In this document: piece by piece, positions 1 through 7,652 of the stretch
Layout: each line of letters begins with the position of its first letter
Position numbering within the stretch: the stretch's first letter is position 1
Assembly (NCBI RefSeq): GCF_000190755.2
Contig: NZ_JH109152.1
Span: 1,843,774 to 1,907,773 of the forward strand
Direction: 5' to 3'
DNA from: Methylobacter tundripaludum SV96
GTDB lineage: Bacteria > Pseudomonadota > Gammaproteobacteria > Methylococcales > Methylomonadaceae
Length of the DNA: 64,000 bases
Notes under the pieces: generated by a model
What the model was told of the DNA's origin: nothing
The model's database searches: none
The model's input: only the letters and a program-made list of their open reading frames with translations
Made by a program: the position numbers and the translations under genes

Positions 1-195
1 GCGGCAATGGCCGGTGCCTTGGGCGTTGCGTTGGGCGGCGACGCCAGTTACCACGGACAAATCAAACATAAACCGACACTGGGCTTGCCTCTCAATCCGG
101 TCGATAAATCGACATTAACCCGAGCATTGCAAATGAAAACAGGCATTAACCTGATCGTTCTGGGTCTATTAACAATCGGAGCCGTATTGTCATGA
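1..195 (+). CDS. cobD: Adenosylcobinamide-phosphate synthase CobD/CbiB, C-terminal end (partial)
   Basis: The reading frame is open from the window edge and ends at TGA 193-195, so only about 64 C-terminal residues are present. The segment has the family's AMAGALGVALGG signature, a conserved Tyr/Gly-rich stretch (ASYHGQIKHKP) and a final hydrophobic helix, as expected for this inner-membrane enzyme, which joins adenosylcobyric acid to aminopropanol phosphate in cobalamin synthesis. The stop overlaps the ATG of the next gene, cobU, by 4 nt, which fits a cobalamin operon continuing to the left. The true start lies outside the window. The assignment rests on a short C-terminus plus operon context. 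Confidence 0.82.
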   Translation, partial: AAMAGALGVALGGDASYHGQIKHKPTLGLPLNPVDKSTLTRALQMKTGINLIVLGLLTIGAVLS

Positions 196-689
196 AAACA
201 CTGTTTATAGGCGGCATCAAAAGCGGCAAATCCCGGCTGGCGGAAGCGTATATTTTAGAGCAAGCGGCAACGGATAAGCCGTACTATCTGGCGACTACCG
301 AGTTTTTTGATGACGAGATGCAGACGCGCATCCTGATTCATCAACAACGCCGCCAAGATTTATTTGTCACTATCGAAGAACCCGTTAAACTATTTGAAGC
401 GTTGCAGAAATGCCGGGGGCCGGTATTGGTTGAATGCATATCGATGTGGCTAAACAACCAGCTTTATCACCAAATCCCCGAAACGGACATTTTGCAAGAA
501 CTGGAAGCGGTGCTACAGTTATCTTGCGACATGGTGCTGGTGCATAATGAAGTCGGTCTGAGTGTAATCGCCGACAATCGCTTGGCTAGGCAGTTTGTCG
601 ACCTGTCCGGCAAAGCCGCTCAATTGATGGGCCGGCATTGCGATCAGGTGTTTTTTTGCAGTGCAGGCTTAAAGATGCAAATGAAATAG
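192..689 (+). CDS. cobU: Bifunctional adenosylcobinamide kinase / guanylyltransferase CobU
   Basis: CobU phosphorylates adenosylcobinamide and then attaches GMP, giving adenosyl-GDP-cobinamide for the nucleotide-loop step of B12 assembly in the cytoplasm. The 165-residue protein starts with a P-loop, GGIKSGKS at residues 7-14, the usual CobU form GGxxSGKS. His50 in RILIH falls at or next to the position of the guanylylated histidine of the family. A C-terminal NEVGLSVIADNRLARQF block matches the family's NEVGxGIVP-type motif. Length is slightly under the usual 170-185. It is translationally coupled to cobD through ATGA. After its stop there are only about 70 nt before mltB, with no obvious terminator. 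Confidence 0.93.
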   Translation: MKTLFIGGIKSGKSRLAEAYILEQAATDKPYYLATTEFFDDEMQTRILIHQQRRQDLFVTIEEPVKLFEALQKCRGPVLVECISMWLNNQLYHQIPETDILQELEAVLQLSCDMVLVHNEVGLSVIADNRLARQFVDLSGKAAQLMGRHCDQVFFCSAGLKMQMK

Positions 690-757
690 ATGCTCGTGGT
701 GCAGAGCGCATATTAACTTCCGAATAATCGATGTACGTTTAATAACAAGAGACAACC

Positions 758-1756
758 GTGAAAAACACAGGCTATAAACGCTTATTTAAACTGGCTTTGG
801 CATTAGCGCTTACCGGCTGCGCCGGCAATCCGGCGGTCAAAACCGACGCGCCGTATCCCAATAATACCGCCACTATCCACGATCATGCCCCTGAATATCA
901 AACACAGAGTTTAGGTTTAACCGGAACTTACGCCAACTCGTTGGCTGTGCAGAACTTTATCCGACACATGGTGCTTGAACACCACTTTTCGGAAAGCTAT
1001 TTAAACAGCTTGTTTTCCAAGGCTAAGCGTTTGGATTACGTCATCCGTCTGGAAAACCCACCACCAGACTTCGGCCCCAAGCCTGCTCACCCCAAGTCGG
1101 GAGGCTGGACGCGCTACCGCCAGCAATTCATTACCGAGGCGCATATCAATAATGGCGTAGCCTTTTGGAGCAACAATGCGGACGCTATCCAAAAAGCCAG
1201 CGTGACTTACGGCGTCGATCCCGAATATATCGTTGCGATTATCGGCGTGGAAACTTTTTTCGGCCGCAATGTCGGGAAAACGCGCATTTTAGATGCCCTG
1301 ACTACGCTGGCATTCGACACCCAACGGCGCGCCAAGTTTTTTACTACAGAACTGGAAAATTATTTGCTGATGACCCGCGAAGAAGGTTACGAGCCGCTGC
1401 AACCGGTGGGCTCCTGGGCGGGCGCAATGGGTTTAGGCCAGTTCATGCCCAGCAGTTTCCGCCGCTTGGCGGTCGATTTCAACAACGACGGCCATCGCAA
1501 CCTTTGGGATCAATGCGATGCGGTCGGCAGCGTAGCGCATTATTTTGCGCGTAACGGTTGGCAACGCAACATGCCGGTAGCGGAACCGACCAGAGGCTAT
1601 AGCGGCGAATCGACTATTGAACTGGGCGCAACTAACGGCAGTGAATACTGGCGCGTCCATCCCAATTTTAAGGTGATCAAGAAATACAATAACAGCGACA
1701 AGTATGCGATGGCGGTGCATCAGTTGGCGCTGGCTATTAAGCAGCGGCATTTGTAA
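758..1756 (+). CDS. mltB: Membrane-bound lytic murein transglycosylase B (MltB-type lipoprotein)
   Basis: This enzyme cleaves the MurNAc-GlcNAc bond of peptidoglycan with 1,6-anhydro ring formation, acting from the periplasmic side of the outer membrane. The 332-residue protein begins at a GTG preceded by AAGAGA. It carries a lipoprotein signal with lipobox LTGC (Cys21), followed by Ala-Gly at +2/+3, which does not signal inner-membrane retention. The SLT_2/MltB domain covers roughly residues 60-330. The probable catalytic Glu is Glu165 in IIGVETFFG, followed by the family block SWAGAMGLGQFMPSS and an FNNDGHRNLW segment. Length is close to E. coli MltB. It stands alone between cobU and a convergent gene and may have its own promoter. 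Confidence 0.93.
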   Translation: MKNTGYKRLFKLALALALTGCAGNPAVKTDAPYPNNTATIHDHAPEYQTQSLGLTGTYANSLAVQNFIRHMVLEHHFSESYLNSLFSKAKRLDYVIRLENPPPDFGPKPAHPKSGGWTRYRQQFITEAHINNGVAFWSNNADAIQKASVTYGVDPEYIVAIIGVETFFGRNVGKTRILDALTTLAFDTQRRAKFFTTELENYLLMTREEGYEPLQPVGSWAGAMGLGQFMPSSFRRLAVDFNNDGHRNLWDQCDAVGSVAHYFARNGWQRNMPVAEPTRGYSGESTIELGATNGSEYWRVHPNFKVIKKYNNSDKYAMAVHQLALAIKQRHL

Positions 1757-1826
1757 GTTAAGAGTTTTTACTACGAAGAACTCGAAGGAAAAGCCAAAGA
1801 TACCGCGCTGAAAAATATTCAGTCAT

Positions 1827-1944
1827 GTAGGCCGGAATAAGCCTGTTCGAGCGTCAGCAAGAACGGGCGTTTCCGGCAATACGCTGCTCAACAAGCCGGA
1901 AACGCGACCTCGCGCTACGCTTGGGTAGCCTTATTCCGGCCTAC
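1827..1944. repeat. Nested REP-like palindrome between convergent genes
   Basis: The outer arms GTAGGCCGGAATAAGCC (1827-1843) and its complement (about 1928-1944) pair with one mismatch. A perfect inner inverted repeat GCGTTTCCGGC (1867-1877) / GCCGGAAACGC (1895-1905) has a 17-nt loop. It sits between the stops of mltB (+) and the beta-propeller gene (-), where it could end transcription from both sides. The architecture resembles REP/BIME elements. No second copy is seen in the window. Confidence 0.7.
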
Positions 1945-1951
1945 GCAGTTT

Positions 1952-3127
1952 TTAATGCGCAACATCATGATGCCATTTCGGCATCATGATAATACAGTTA
2001 GGGTTAAGTCCCTGTTTCTTAAACGTATCGATAGTGGCCTTCACTTCCTGTTTATTCAGGTCGATCACGGTAATTGAACCATCGCTCATATCCGGCAAGT
2101 TTAAAAAACTGTTCTGCACAATGGCATACTGCTCATCGGGTGTAAGCACCACATGGTGAGCGCCGCCCGCAGTCGGTATGGCTTTCATCAAGGCCGGTTT
2201 CTGGGCGGATTGGCTGATGTCGAAGATATTGAGATAACCGGGGTTGGCTGTGGTGATGTACATGCGGTCATGCTTGTCATTGAAGTAGATTTCCAACGGC
2301 ACGCCCTGTTTAACGGCATTAAAATCGAACACCTGCTGAAAATCAAAGTTCTTGTTACCCGCATTCCATGTACCCGTCCAAAGCGCGCCGCCAAACATGG
2401 TGTCTATATAAGCCATCGGCGGATTCGATTCGGGCAGGAAAACCGCCTCAACGGGCGACACGCCGGAAGGAGAAGGTTTATCGGACAATTTATGGCTGGA
2501 TAGCACTTTGCCGCTCGACGCTTCGATAACGGTTACGGTTTCTCCAGCATCGCCAAGGTCCGACGGACGCACTGTGCTGGTGACCATGATGCGGTCGATG
2601 TCGTCATTGATGCTGATGCCGTGCGGATAACGGATAAAAGCGTTTTCCGAATCGGCGGCAATCACTTTGATCTGTTTGTCGGTTTGCGCATCGCCGACAA
2701 TCACGTTACTTGAGCCCATGCAGGTCATGTACCAAGTCTTGTTGTCTTTGGAGAAGACCACGTCTTCAGCAACTTTACAGTCAGGCATATCGACTTTTTT
2801 GGGGCGATAAGGAACATGCGTCATGTCCATCACATGCAGCGCGCCGTTGCCCAACGAGGTGATGTAAGCCTTGCTGAGGTCTTTGTTGTAGAAGATATGA
2901 TGGGCGACTAAATCATCCGGCAGCGGGATGTCATTGAGGATTTTGGCAAAGCTTTTCGATGCAGGATCGACGTCGATAATCGCGATGCCTTCGCGTCTCG
3001 GGGTTTGGCCCGGTTTGCTTTCATAATTCACCATCGCCAATATTTCTGCGTATCCCGGCACCGGGCTAAGCAGTGCGGAGCAGGCAAGCACGGAACAAGC
3101 TGCTTTTATTAGTTGTCTTGTTTTCAT
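1952..3127 (-). CDS. Secreted beta-propeller protein (YncE/YVTN-like)
   Basis: The 391-residue protein has a classical signal peptide (MKTRQLIKAACSVLACSALL, cleavage near PGYA-E, about residue 28), so it is probably periplasmic. The rest is a series of beta-propeller blades with repeated segments such as KAYITSLGNGALHVMD, MAYIDTMFGG, RMYITTANPGYLNIFDI and SITVIDLNKQEVKATID. The partner and substrate are unknown. Several conserved His (HHIF, PHGI, AHHV, KWHHDVAH) could bind metal, but that is speculation. It lies downstream of a DUF4242 protein and a TetR regulator on the same strand, so the three may be co-regulated. Related propellers include YncE-like and methanethiol-oxidase/SBP56-like proteins. 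The fold call is firm; the function is not. Confidence 0.7.
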   Translation of the reverse strand: MKTRQLIKAACSVLACSALLSPVPGYAEILAMVNYESKPGQTPRREGIAIIDVDPASKSFAKILNDIPLPDDLVAHHIFYNKDLSKAYITSLGNGALHVMDMTHVPYRPKKVDMPDCKVAEDVVFSKDNKTWYMTCMGSSNVIVGDAQTDKQIKVIAADSENAFIRYPHGISINDDIDRIMVTSTVRPSDLGDAGETVTVIEASSGKVLSSHKLSDKPSPSGVSPVEAVFLPESNPPMAYIDTMFGGALWTGTWNAGNKNFDFQQVFDFNAVKQGVPLEIYFNDKHDRMYITTANPGYLNIFDISQSAQKPALMKAIPTAGGAHHVVLTPDEQYAIVQNSFLNLPDMSDGSITVIDLNKQEVKATIDTFKKQGLNPNCIIMMPKWHHDVAH

Positions 3128-3213
3128 CGTAGTGTCTCTGATTATTGATTAGCTGACGAGCCGGACACCTGTGCGGTCCGGCCGGTCTTCTAGGCGTTAC
3201 GGTAGGGATTGGA

Positions 3214-3486
3214 TCATTCTCCAGTGGTGGGGTCGATCATGGATCTGATTTGGGAAATACGGTTGGCCGGGAATCCGCCTTTTTCGGCGTGTTCTCTAAC
3301 CGTTTCTTCATCCGGTGCGATGTAGACGCAATAGACTTTATCGTCGGTCACATAGCTTTCCACCCACTGGATTTTGGGGCCCATTTCGCTAAGGATGCCG
3401 CATGATTTCTGCGAGATGTCTTGTAACTCGCGATAAGCTAATGAACCTGCGCCGGGAATTTCGCGTTCGATAATATATTTTGGCAT
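3214..3486 (-). CDS. DUF4242 family small protein (possible nickel-binding)
   Basis: This is a 90-residue soluble protein with the DUF4242 pattern: an N-terminal strand MPKYIIEREIPGAG, a central ISQKSCGILSEMGP segment, WVESYVTDDKVYCVYIAP and a C-terminal REHAEKGGFPANRISQI helix. Members adopt a dimeric ferredoxin-like alpha-beta fold, and one actinobacterial homologue was described as nickel binding. Cys and His residues here (SCG, VYCVY, REHAEK) could serve the same role, but no reaction is known. It sits between the TetR gene (58 nt upstream) and the secreted beta-propeller gene (about 86 nt downstream), all on the minus strand, suggesting a small regulated unit. Confidence 0.78.
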   Translation of the reverse strand: MPKYIIEREIPGAGSLAYRELQDISQKSCGILSEMGPKIQWVESYVTDDKVYCVYIAPDEETVREHAEKGGFPANRISQIRSMIDPTTGE

Positions 3487-3524
3487 GTTGGTCTCCTGGT
3501 TGATGGTAAAAACGATGGGGTGGC

Positions 3525-3558
3525 TTTTTAAAGCGCAATCAATGTTACGCTTTAAAAA
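3525..3558. other. Perfect 11-bp inverted repeat overlapping the end of the TetR gene
   Basis: TTTTTAAAGCG (3525-3535) and CGCTTTAAAAA (3548-3558) are perfect complements separated by 12 nt. The right arm includes the last codons of the TetR gene; the left arm lies in the leader of the DUF4242 gene. Neither strand has a T-run after the stem, so it does not look like a standard terminator. It could be a binding site or chance. Confidence 0.35.
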
Positions 3559-4141
3559 AATCCCCTAATAACTCTTGGCAACACTGTTTAAGCGGCGCGG
3601 AGGATTTTTCTATTTTCATTCTTAATAAGGCTCCCTGCCAAGTGTTCACCAGCAGGTCGGCCATATCTTCAGCCGATTTGTCGGTTCTTACCGTACCTTG
3701 TTGCTGTGCTTTGGCAAGGCCTGATTGCAATAAATCCCGGTAACGATTGAGGGCGGATTGCAGGGACTTTTGACAAATATCGCTGGTATCGCCGATTTCG
3801 CCGATTAAATTGCCCAACAGACAGCCGCCTTTAAAGTCCGCCTTCTCAAGATCGGCAATTCCCTCATCAAAATAACGCCGTAGCGCGCCGAGCGCGTCAC
3901 CTTCGGACCGTTGCAAGTGCCCGGTCAATTGTTTAATAAACGGTTCGATATAGTGCTGAATGACTTCCGCGCCGAAATTTTCTTTGCTGCCGAAGTAATT
4001 ATAAAAAGAGCCTTTGGGAATCTGCACCGCATCCAGAATCTCTTTCAGCCCAGTGCCGTGGTAGCCCTGCTCCATAAGCAAGGTTACACCCTGATTTAAC
4101 AGGTTTTCCCGGTTAATTTGTTTTTTTGTAGTTTCATGCAT
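3545..4141 (-). CDS. TetR/AcrR-family transcriptional regulator
   Basis: The 198-residue protein has a typical N-terminal TetR helix-turn-helix (residues about 10-60; GYHGTGLKEILDAVQIPKGSFYNYFGSKENF), where the GSFYNYFGSKE segment is characteristic of the NemR/AcuR-like branch. The C-terminal part (CLLGNLIGEIGD...) is an all-helical ligand/dimerisation domain, with Cys near the start of that segment as in electrophile-sensing relatives. It likely represses itself and perhaps the downstream DUF4242 and beta-propeller genes. An imperfect palindrome just upstream of its start is a candidate operator. The effector is unknown. Confidence 0.88.
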   Translation of the reverse strand: MHETTKKQINRENLLNQGVTLLMEQGYHGTGLKEILDAVQIPKGSFYNYFGSKENFGAEVIQHYIEPFIKQLTGHLQRSEGDALGALRRYFDEGIADLEKADFKGGCLLGNLIGEIGDTSDICQKSLQSALNRYRDLLQSGLAKAQQQGTVRTDKSAEDMADLLVNTWQGALLRMKIEKSSAPLKQCCQELLGDFFKA

Positions 4142-4150
4142 GGCTAAATA

Positions 4151-4169
4151 ATACGACCGGTTGTCTCAT
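4151..4169. promoter_or_regulatory. Candidate TetR-type operator
   Basis: The imperfect palindrome ATACGAC-CGGTT-GTCTCAT has 7-nt half-sites (5 of 7 matching) around a 5-nt spacer with an ACCGGT core. It lies 10 nt upstream of the regulator's start codon, between it and the tandem repeat. Position and GACC/GGTC-type core fit autoregulation by NemR-like repressors. Not proven. Confidence 0.35.
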
Positions 4170-4246
4170 ATTGTCAAAAGGTTTTATGTTTAAAAAAGGG
4201 GCTATAGGCTCAGGGCTAAAGGTGCCGGAATTTGAAGCCTGATTTT

Positions 4247-4372
4247 TTTCGCCTTTCGCCTTTCGCCTTTCGCCTTTCGCCTTTCGCCTTTCGCCTTTCG
4301 CCTTTCGCCTTTCGCCTTTCGCCTTTCGCCTTTCGCCTTTCGTCTTTCGTCTTTCGTCTTTCGTCTTTCGTC
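4247..4372. repeat. Heptamer tandem repeat, 13 x TTTCGCC then 5 x TTTCGTC
   Basis: Eighteen uninterrupted 7-bp units fill 126 bp: thirteen TTTCGCC (4247-4337) followed by five TTTCGTC (4338-4372), then a decayed TTTCACG. The block lies between the TetR gene and a membrane-protein gene on the plus strand. Because the unit is 7 bp, frames stay open through it on both strands (a KGERRKA-type repeat on the minus strand), but those frames look artefactual. A short relative, GGCGAAA-GATGAAA-GGCGAAA, occurs at 58160-58180 with a similar flank. Copy number is probably variable between strains. Confidence 0.95.
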
Positions 4373-4494
4373 TTTCACGTTACAACCGACAACTTGATAT
4401 TTCTTTTGAATATTTTCGCAGACCAACAAATTCAAACTCCATAGCAACCGGTTTTGGTATCATACCCAGCTACATCCACTTAACAGGAAACAAC

Positions 4495-4992
4495 ATGGGA
4501 AACCAGGTTGAACGCGAACATTTAAAGTCCGATCTTATCCTGCCTTGGGTCATTGTAGGCATGATGCTTGCGATGCTGGCGGCTTATATCATTATCTGTC
4601 ATACCGTGGGCGAGCAGTTGCAACAGCCGTTGCCGGAAGCCCAGCGGGTGCTGGTCAGAACAATACTTTATGTTATTGCTATCGTAACTTTTCCGCTGAC
4701 CAACCTGATCCGGCACATTCAGCTTCGCTTGAATCAAACCATGCCTTGTTCCCCGGCGACACAGGGAGCCGTTGCTACGGCAAAAAGCCGCTATCTGGTG
4801 ACCGTCATCGTTTCGATGTCGCTGGTTGAAGTTGTCGGAATTTTCGGCCTGGTCATGTTCATGCTGGGCGATGGTTTCAACACCTTGTACATATTCACCG
4901 GGCTATCGGCGCTGGGGCTGTTTTTATACCAGCCGAAAGTCAGTGAATACTCCGAAATAATTGACGCAATCTCTGCACAAAGCCATGAATAA
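4495..4992 (+). CDS. Four-helix inner-membrane protein of unknown function
   Basis: This 165-residue protein starts at an ATG preceded by AGGAAAC at good spacing. It has about four hydrophobic segments (residues about 15-38, 56-76, 100-122 and 130-148), with charged N- and C-termini. No enzymatic motif was recognised. Its stop overlaps the ATG of the downstream iron-sulfur protein by 8 nt, so the two are translated together. It might anchor or feed electrons to that redox protein, but this is inference from position only. Confidence 0.72.
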   Translation: MGNQVEREHLKSDLILPWVIVGMMLAMLAAYIIICHTVGEQLQQPLPEAQRVLVRTILYVIAIVTFPLTNLIRHIQLRLNQTMPCSPATQGAVATAKSRYLVTVIVSMSLVEVVGIFGLVMFMLGDGFNTLYIFTGLSALGLFLYQPKVSEYSEIIDAISAQSHE

Positions 4993-6187
4993 CTTATTAG
5001 CCGACGCTGACCTCTGCGTCAAATGCGGTTTATGTCTGCCGCACTGCCCCACCTACAATAAAACCCAAAACGAAAATGAGTCGCCCCGCGGCCGTATTGC
5101 GTTAATTCAAGCCTGGGCGGGCAAGCACCTGGAAACATCGAAAAAGCTGGTTGAGCATATCGACAACTGCCTGTTATGCCGCTCCTGCGAGCGGGTTTGT
5201 CCTGCGGTAGTGCCGTACGGGCGGTTGATTAATGATTTCCGCGAACAAATAAAGGGCGAGCGCGATACTACGCTGTCGGTGTCGCTGCTGAAAAGAGTGT
5301 CCCACAATAAAACCGCCGGTCGCTTGGCACAATCGGGTTTAAAGTTTTATCAAACCACTGCCTTGCAAAAAACAGCACGATTCCTAAGATTACCCGAATT
5401 ATTAAGACTCGATAAAATCGATCGCCTATTACCCGATTATCATGACTCAACACCGTTGGCGCCGCATTACCCGACGACTGCCGAAGTGAGAGGCAATGTA
5501 GGCTTGTTTATCGGCTGCATGGGTTCTTTGCTGGATCATGAGACCGTCAATGCGGCAATCAAGGTGTTAACTGCGGCGGGATTCAATGTATCCATACCCG
5601 AACAGCAGACCTGTTGCGGCGCACTGGATTTGCATGACGGCGATAATGAAACGTCGGGACAGTTGGCCGCAACCAATTGCAGCGCTTTTGCGGATAAAAA
5701 CCTGGATGCGATAATCACCATCGCCAGCGGTTGCGGCAGTCAGATGCAGGAATACCAGCAGGCTGAGTTTGCCGGAAAGGTGGTTGATATTAGCCAGTTT
5801 TTAATCAAATCAGGCTGCGATCTCAGCGAGCAACTACAGCCATTGGCGGCATCGGTATGTCTGCATACGCCGTGTTCGTTAAAAAACGTCATGCGCGAGG
5901 AGCAAGGGGCGGTAAAGCTGCTGCAACAAATCCCTGAGATTAAAATGACGCCGCTGCCTGCATCGATACAATGCTGCGGTTCGGCGGGCAGTTATATGCT
6001 GGATCATCCGCAAATGGCGCAAGCGTTGTTAAGCGACCTGTTGGGTGTTGCTTTAAAAGACCAGCCTGAATATCTGGTCAGCTCCAATATAGGCTGTGCT
6101 TTGCATATATCGGCGGGACTCAGGGAACGGGGAATTGCGCTGGAAGTGCTTCATCCGGTTACTTTAATTGCGCGGCAATTAAAGTAA
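4985..6187 (+). CDS. GlcF/LutA-like (Fe-S)-binding oxidoreductase subunit
   Basis: The 400-residue protein has two ferredoxin-type 4Fe-4S motifs, CVKCGLCLPHCP (Cys11, 14, 17, 21) and CLLCRSCERVCP (Cys62, 65, 68, 72). Two CCG domains follow, with QQTCCGALDLHDGD and a second Cys-Cys-Gly pair in IQCCGSAGSY. This is the layout of glycolate oxidase subunit GlcF and related lactate/glycerol-3-phosphate dehydrogenase Fe-S subunits, which pass electrons from a flavoprotein to the membrane. The ATG at 4985 overlaps the upstream stop and puts the first cluster near the N-terminus; a TTG at 4961 is a weaker alternative. No GlcD/GlcE flavoprotein gene is adjacent, so the partner must be encoded elsewhere. 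Confidence 0.85.
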   Translation: MNNLLADADLCVKCGLCLPHCPTYNKTQNENESPRGRIALIQAWAGKHLETSKKLVEHIDNCLLCRSCERVCPAVVPYGRLINDFREQIKGERDTTLSVSLLKRVSHNKTAGRLAQSGLKFYQTTALQKTARFLRLPELLRLDKIDRLLPDYHDSTPLAPHYPTTAEVRGNVGLFIGCMGSLLDHETVNAAIKVLTAAGFNVSIPEQQTCCGALDLHDGDNETSGQLAATNCSAFADKNLDAIITIASGCGSQMQEYQQAEFAGKVVDISQFLIKSGCDLSEQLQPLAASVCLHTPCSLKNVMREEQGAVKLLQQIPEIKMTPLPASIQCCGSAGSYMLDHPQMAQALLSDLLGVALKDQPEYLVSSNIGCALHISAGLRERGIALEVLHPVTLIARQLK

Positions 6188-6200
6188 CCGACCAAGAAAC

Positions 6201-6234
6201 CCTCGCAGGTCAGATTTTAGCCCAACCTGCGAGG
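6201..6234 (+). terminator. Hairpin after the Fe-S protein gene
   Basis: CCTCGCAGGT (6201-6210) and ACCTGCGAGG (6225-6234) form a perfect 10-bp stem with a 14-nt loop, 14 nt after the stop. There is no T-run, so it may act as a weak terminator or a REP-like mRNA end. Confidence 0.5.
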
Positions 6235-6258
6235 TGTCGAATAACTAAGGTAGACAGA

Positions 6259-6280
6259 GGACGGCCTATCCGGGCCGTCC
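6259..6280 (-). terminator. Hairpin downstream of speD
   Basis: GGACGGCC (6259-6266) and GGCCGTCC (6273-6280) form an 8-bp GC-rich stem with a 6-nt loop, ending 7 nt from the speD stop on the minus strand. The following bases (CTCTGTCT on the minus strand) are only moderately U-rich. It likely ends the osmC-speD transcript in this convergent gap. Confidence 0.5.
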
Positions 6281-6286
6281 CAAGAG

Positions 6287-7093
6287 TTAGGCCTTAACTT
6301 CCTCATAACGCTGACGGTAATTGTGGCCGTAAAAAATCTCAGTCACTTCCTTATGCAGCTTACTTTCTATTGCCGCTTTTTGATCGGCGGACAAGTCGCA
6401 TTCCTTTTCGAACAAATAGTTTTCCAGCTCGGTTTCCTTGAGCATCATTTTGGTATGAAAAATATTTTCCTGATACACATTCACATCAATCATCTGATAA
6501 CTTTCTTGCGTATCGATGGCAATATAGTCCTGAATAGACGTGATCTTATGATCGATATAATGCTTTTTGCCTGAAATGTCGCGGGTAAAACCGCGCACTT
6601 TATAATCCATGGTCACCACATCGGACTCAAAGCTGTGAATCAGGTAATTGAGCGCTTTCAACGGCGAAATCCTGCCGCAGGTGGAAACGTCAATATCCGC
6701 GCGAAAGGTGCTGATGCCGTTATCGGGATGACTTTCAGGATAAGTATGCACAGTAATGTGGCTTTTATCCAGATGCGCCAACACCGTTTCAGGCAAGGGA
6801 CCGGGCGATTGGCTGTTCATGCTCGGCGGCGGCGGCGCTTCGCCCTCGGAGATCAGCATGGTAACGCTGGCGCCTTGCGGCTCATAGTCCTGGCGGGCGA
6901 TATTAAGAACTTGTGCGCCGATGATTTCGGCAACATCTTTAAGAATTTGGGTCAGTTTATCGGCATTATAAGCTTCGTCGATATACTCGATATAAGCCTG
7001 TTGCTGTTCAGCTGGCGCATAACAGATGTCATAGATATTGAAACTGAGCGACTTTGTTAAATTATTAAAGCCGTGTAATTGCAATTTATTCAA
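6287..7093 (-). CDS. speD: S-adenosylmethionine decarboxylase proenzyme (SpeD)
   Basis: SpeD is the pyruvoyl enzyme that makes decarboxylated SAM, the aminopropyl donor for spermidine. The 268-residue sequence matches the long enterobacterial type from its N-terminus ([16 protein letters not shown]) through [17 protein letters not shown]. The self-cleavage site is Lys110-Ser111 in [15 protein letters not shown]; Ser111 becomes the pyruvoyl group. The conserved [15 protein letters not shown] block holds the catalytic Cys. The start is a TTG, chosen because homologues begin exactly here. It lies 5 nt after the osmC stop, so translation is probably coupled, with the GAGG at the end of osmC serving as ribosome binding site. 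The speD-osmC-crp arrangement matches Pseudomonas speD - OsmC gene - vfr. Confidence 0.96.
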   Translation of the reverse strand: MNKLQLHGFNNLTKSLSFNIYDICYAPAEQQQAYIEYIDEAYNADKLTQILKDVAEIIGAQVLNIARQDYEPQGASVTMLISEGEAPPPPSMNSQSPGPLPETVLAHLDKSHITVHTYPESHPDNGISTFRADIDVSTCGRISPLKALNYLIHSFESDVVTMDYKVRGFTRDISGKKHYIDHKITSIQDYIAIDTQESYQMIDVNVYQENIFHTKMMLKETELENYLFEKECDLSADQKAAIESKLHKEVTEIFYGHNYRQRYEEVKA

Positions 7094-7098
7094 AATAG

Positions 7099-7515
7099 TT
7101 AAACCTCGATAACTTCAAAATCATGGGTGATTTCCACCACTTTGCTGAGCATGATGGATGCGGAGCAATATTTTTCTGCGGATAATTTTACCGCCCTTTC
7201 AACAGCCGACGCCTTTAAATCATGACCGGTGACGATAAAATGCAGATGAATCTTGCTAAACACGCTCGGGATGGCATCAACTCGTTCGGCGGTGACCTCA
7301 GTCACACAGTTTACAATGTTATTCCTGCCTTTTTGCAAAATCTGCACCACATCAAAAGACGAACAACCACCCACGCCCAGCAGAAGCATTTCCATGGGGC
7401 GCATGCCTATATTACGACCGCCGTGGTCGGGAGGGCCATCCATAACTACGGCATGTCCGCTGCCGGTTTCGCCGACGAACATCACACCATCGACCCATTT
7501 AACTGTTACTTGCAT
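7099..7515 (-). CDS. OsmC/Ohr-family protein (YhfA-like)
   Basis: This is a 138-residue thiol-peroxidase-fold protein. The two family cysteines are Cys51 ([11 protein letters not shown]) and Cys117 ([11 protein letters not shown]), the pair used for organic-hydroperoxide reduction in OsmC/Ohr relatives. The helix [12 protein letters not shown] is also typical. It belongs to the YhfA branch, whose gene sits divergently beside crp in Escherichia and Pseudomonas, exactly as here. It is the first gene of an operon with speD. The physiological substrate of this branch is not known. Confidence 0.9.
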   Translation of the reverse strand: MQVTVKWVDGVMFVGETGSGHAVVMDGPPDHGGRNIGMRPMEMLLLGVGGCSSFDVVQILQKGRNNIVNCVTEVTAERVDAIPSVFSKIHLHFIVTGHDLKASAVERAVKLSAEKYCSASIMLSKVVEITHDFEVIEV

Positions 7516-7652
7516 TTTTTTTCCCGGTTAAAAATGACGCATAGAGTAGCATAAAAACGCTTATTGCCAGAGTAACAATGTTGATTTTTTTGTTAAAATC
7601 CGGCATTGTGAGTGGAATTTAACCCGGCACTGATGATAGATAACTTGTTGCT

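Noticed and set aside
3525-3558. Terminator of the TetR gene
   Set aside because: The perfect 11-bp inverted repeat has no T-run on either strand and its stem is part of the coding sequence, so it is listed only as an inverted repeat.
4247-4372. CRISPR-like array
   Set aside because: Units are 7 bp and contiguous without spacers; no cas genes nearby.
4202-4447. Open frames on both strands through the heptamer array (KGERRKA-type and FRLSPFA-type repeats)
   Set aside because: The frames are products of the 7-bp repeat, which stays open in all phases; there is no ribosome binding site and the flanking codons have no protein character.
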